5,060 nt of DNA, from positions 1-5,060 of the forward strand of contig CANGZO010000172.1 of assembly GCA_947458305.1 (NCBI GenBank), read 5' to 3'. The position numbers and the translations under genes are program-made. Positions 4,530 through 5,060 of this stretch are shown in pieces (within the stretch, counting starts at the first letter, position 1; the number at the start of each line of letters is the position of its first letter). The notes under the pieces are model-generated. The model ran no database searches. It was not told where the DNA came from and saw only the letters and a list, made by a program, of their open reading frames with translations. The stretch is from Comamonadaceae bacterium (lineage in GTDB: Bacteria > Pseudomonadota > Gammaproteobacteria > Burkholderiales > Burkholderiaceae_C).

Positions 4530-5060
4530 ATGAGCATCGATTTCAAAGGCCGCGTGGCCATCGTCACAGGCGCAGGCGGCGGTTTGGGCAAGCAGCACGC
4601 TTTGGCGCTGGCTGCACGCGGGGCCAAAGTATTGGTCAACGACCTGGGCGGCGATGTGCACGGCGTGGGCGGTTCGGTGTCGGCCGCGCAAGCGGTGGTC
4701 AATGAAATCCGCGCGGCGGGCGGCGAAGCCTTGGCCAATGGTGCTTCGGTCACCGACTTTGAGGCCGTCAAAGCCATGGTTCAGCAGGCGGTGGACGCCT
4801 GGGGCCGGGTCGACATTTTGGTGAACAACGCTGGCATCTTGCGCGACAAGAGCTTTGCCAAGATGGACTTGGCCGACTTCAAACTGGTGATGGATGTGCA
4901 CGTCATGGGCGCGGTGCATTGCACCAAGGCCGTGTGGCCGATCATGCAAGCGCAAAACTACGGCCGCATCGTCATGACCACTTCCTCGAGTGGTTTGTAC
5001 GGCAACTTTGGCCAGGCCAACTACGGTGCGGCCAAGATGGCTTTGGCGGGACTGATGCAA
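4530..5060 (+). CDS. SDR-family dehydrogenase, MFE-2/HSD17B4-like (probable (3R)-hydroxyacyl-CoA dehydrogenase; partial, 3' end outside window)
   Basis: The frame is open for 177 codons to the window edge; relatives are about 300 residues. Seen: nucleotide-binding TGAGGGLG (13-20); VLVNDLGGD (34-42), where Asp38 at the end of strand 2 predicts NAD(H) rather than NADP(H); NNAGILRDKSFAKM (99-112); and the active-site stretch from Ser152 to Tyr165 and Lys169 (SxnYxxxK), including GLYGNFGQANYGAAK (155-169). The NDLGGD...GVGG insertion, the NAGILRDKSF block and YGNFGQANY are hallmarks of the dehydrogenase domain of peroxisomal multifunctional enzyme 2, which oxidises (3R)-hydroxyacyl-CoA to 3-ketoacyl-CoA in beta-oxidation. 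The position usually held by the structural Asn of classical SDRs is His124 (DVHVMG), as in MFE-2. The in vivo substrate is an inference; bacterial homologues may act on other CoA esters or hydroxy compounds. A good AAGGA precedes the start. It is divergent from the NUDT19-like gene. Confidence 0.9.
   Translation, partial: MSIDFKGRVAIVTGAGGGLGKQHALALAARGAKVLVNDLGGDVHGVGGSVSAAQAVVNEIRAAGGEALANGASVTDFEAVKAMVQQAVDAWGRVDILVNNAGILRDKSFAKMDLADFKLVMDVHVMGAVHCTKAVWPIMQAQNYGRIVMTTSSSGLYGNFGQANYGAAKMALAGLMQ

Noticed and set aside
4515..5060. Minus-strand open frame opposite the SDR
   Set aside because: The plus strand has a strong ribosome binding site and a complete set of SDR motifs; the minus frame shows no family features.

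Overview
The window looks like ordinary chromosomal DNA from a high-GC betaproteobacterium, most likely Burkholderiales and probably Comamonadaceae. This is an inference from base composition, codon use, and the style of the c-type cytochromes, DusC-like enzyme and SDR; no rRNA or other phylogenetic marker is present. Coding density is very high, with no gene-free stretch above about 135 bases. I see no mobile element, CRISPR array, tRNA, rRNA or phage gene.

Layout: (1) Positions 1-1451, minus strand, hold a two-gene c-type cytochrome unit. A signal-peptide-bearing diheme cytochrome of cytochrome c4/c553 type (1451 to 663) overlaps by ATGA the start of a membrane-anchored or exported multiheme cytochrome of the alcohol-dehydrogenase cytochrome-subunit type (666 to beyond position 1). 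(2) A 96-base divergent intergenic region leads to a plus-strand pair: a small GNAT acetyltransferase (1548-2066) and, 10 bases later, a DusC-like tRNA-dihydrouridine synthase (2077-3060). (3) A 16-bp perfect palindrome separates this pair from a convergent minus-strand pair: an orphan HPt phosphotransfer protein (3454 to 3089) and, upstream of it, a NUDT19-like Nudix hydrolase (4394 to 3516). (4) A 135-base divergent region carrying repeated GTCA motifs precedes a plus-strand SDR dehydrogenase (4530 to beyond 5060). The SDR closely resembles the (3R)-hydroxyacyl-CoA dehydrogenase domain of multifunctional enzyme 2 (HSD17B4).

How the genes may work together: the two cytochromes probably form one periplasmic electron-transfer unit serving a dehydrogenase or oxidase outside the window. 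The Nudix enzyme and the SDR both belong to families linked to (acyl-)CoA chemistry and diverge from one control region, so a shared link to CoA-ester catabolism is plausible but unproven. The GNAT/DusC pair and the HPt protein have no obvious partner here.

Both edge genes are cut by the window. I found no convincing previously undescribed multi-gene system. The most useful leads are the orphan HPt with a perfect palindrome upstream, the divergent CoA-enzyme pair with helically spaced repeats, and the atypical Nudix box.
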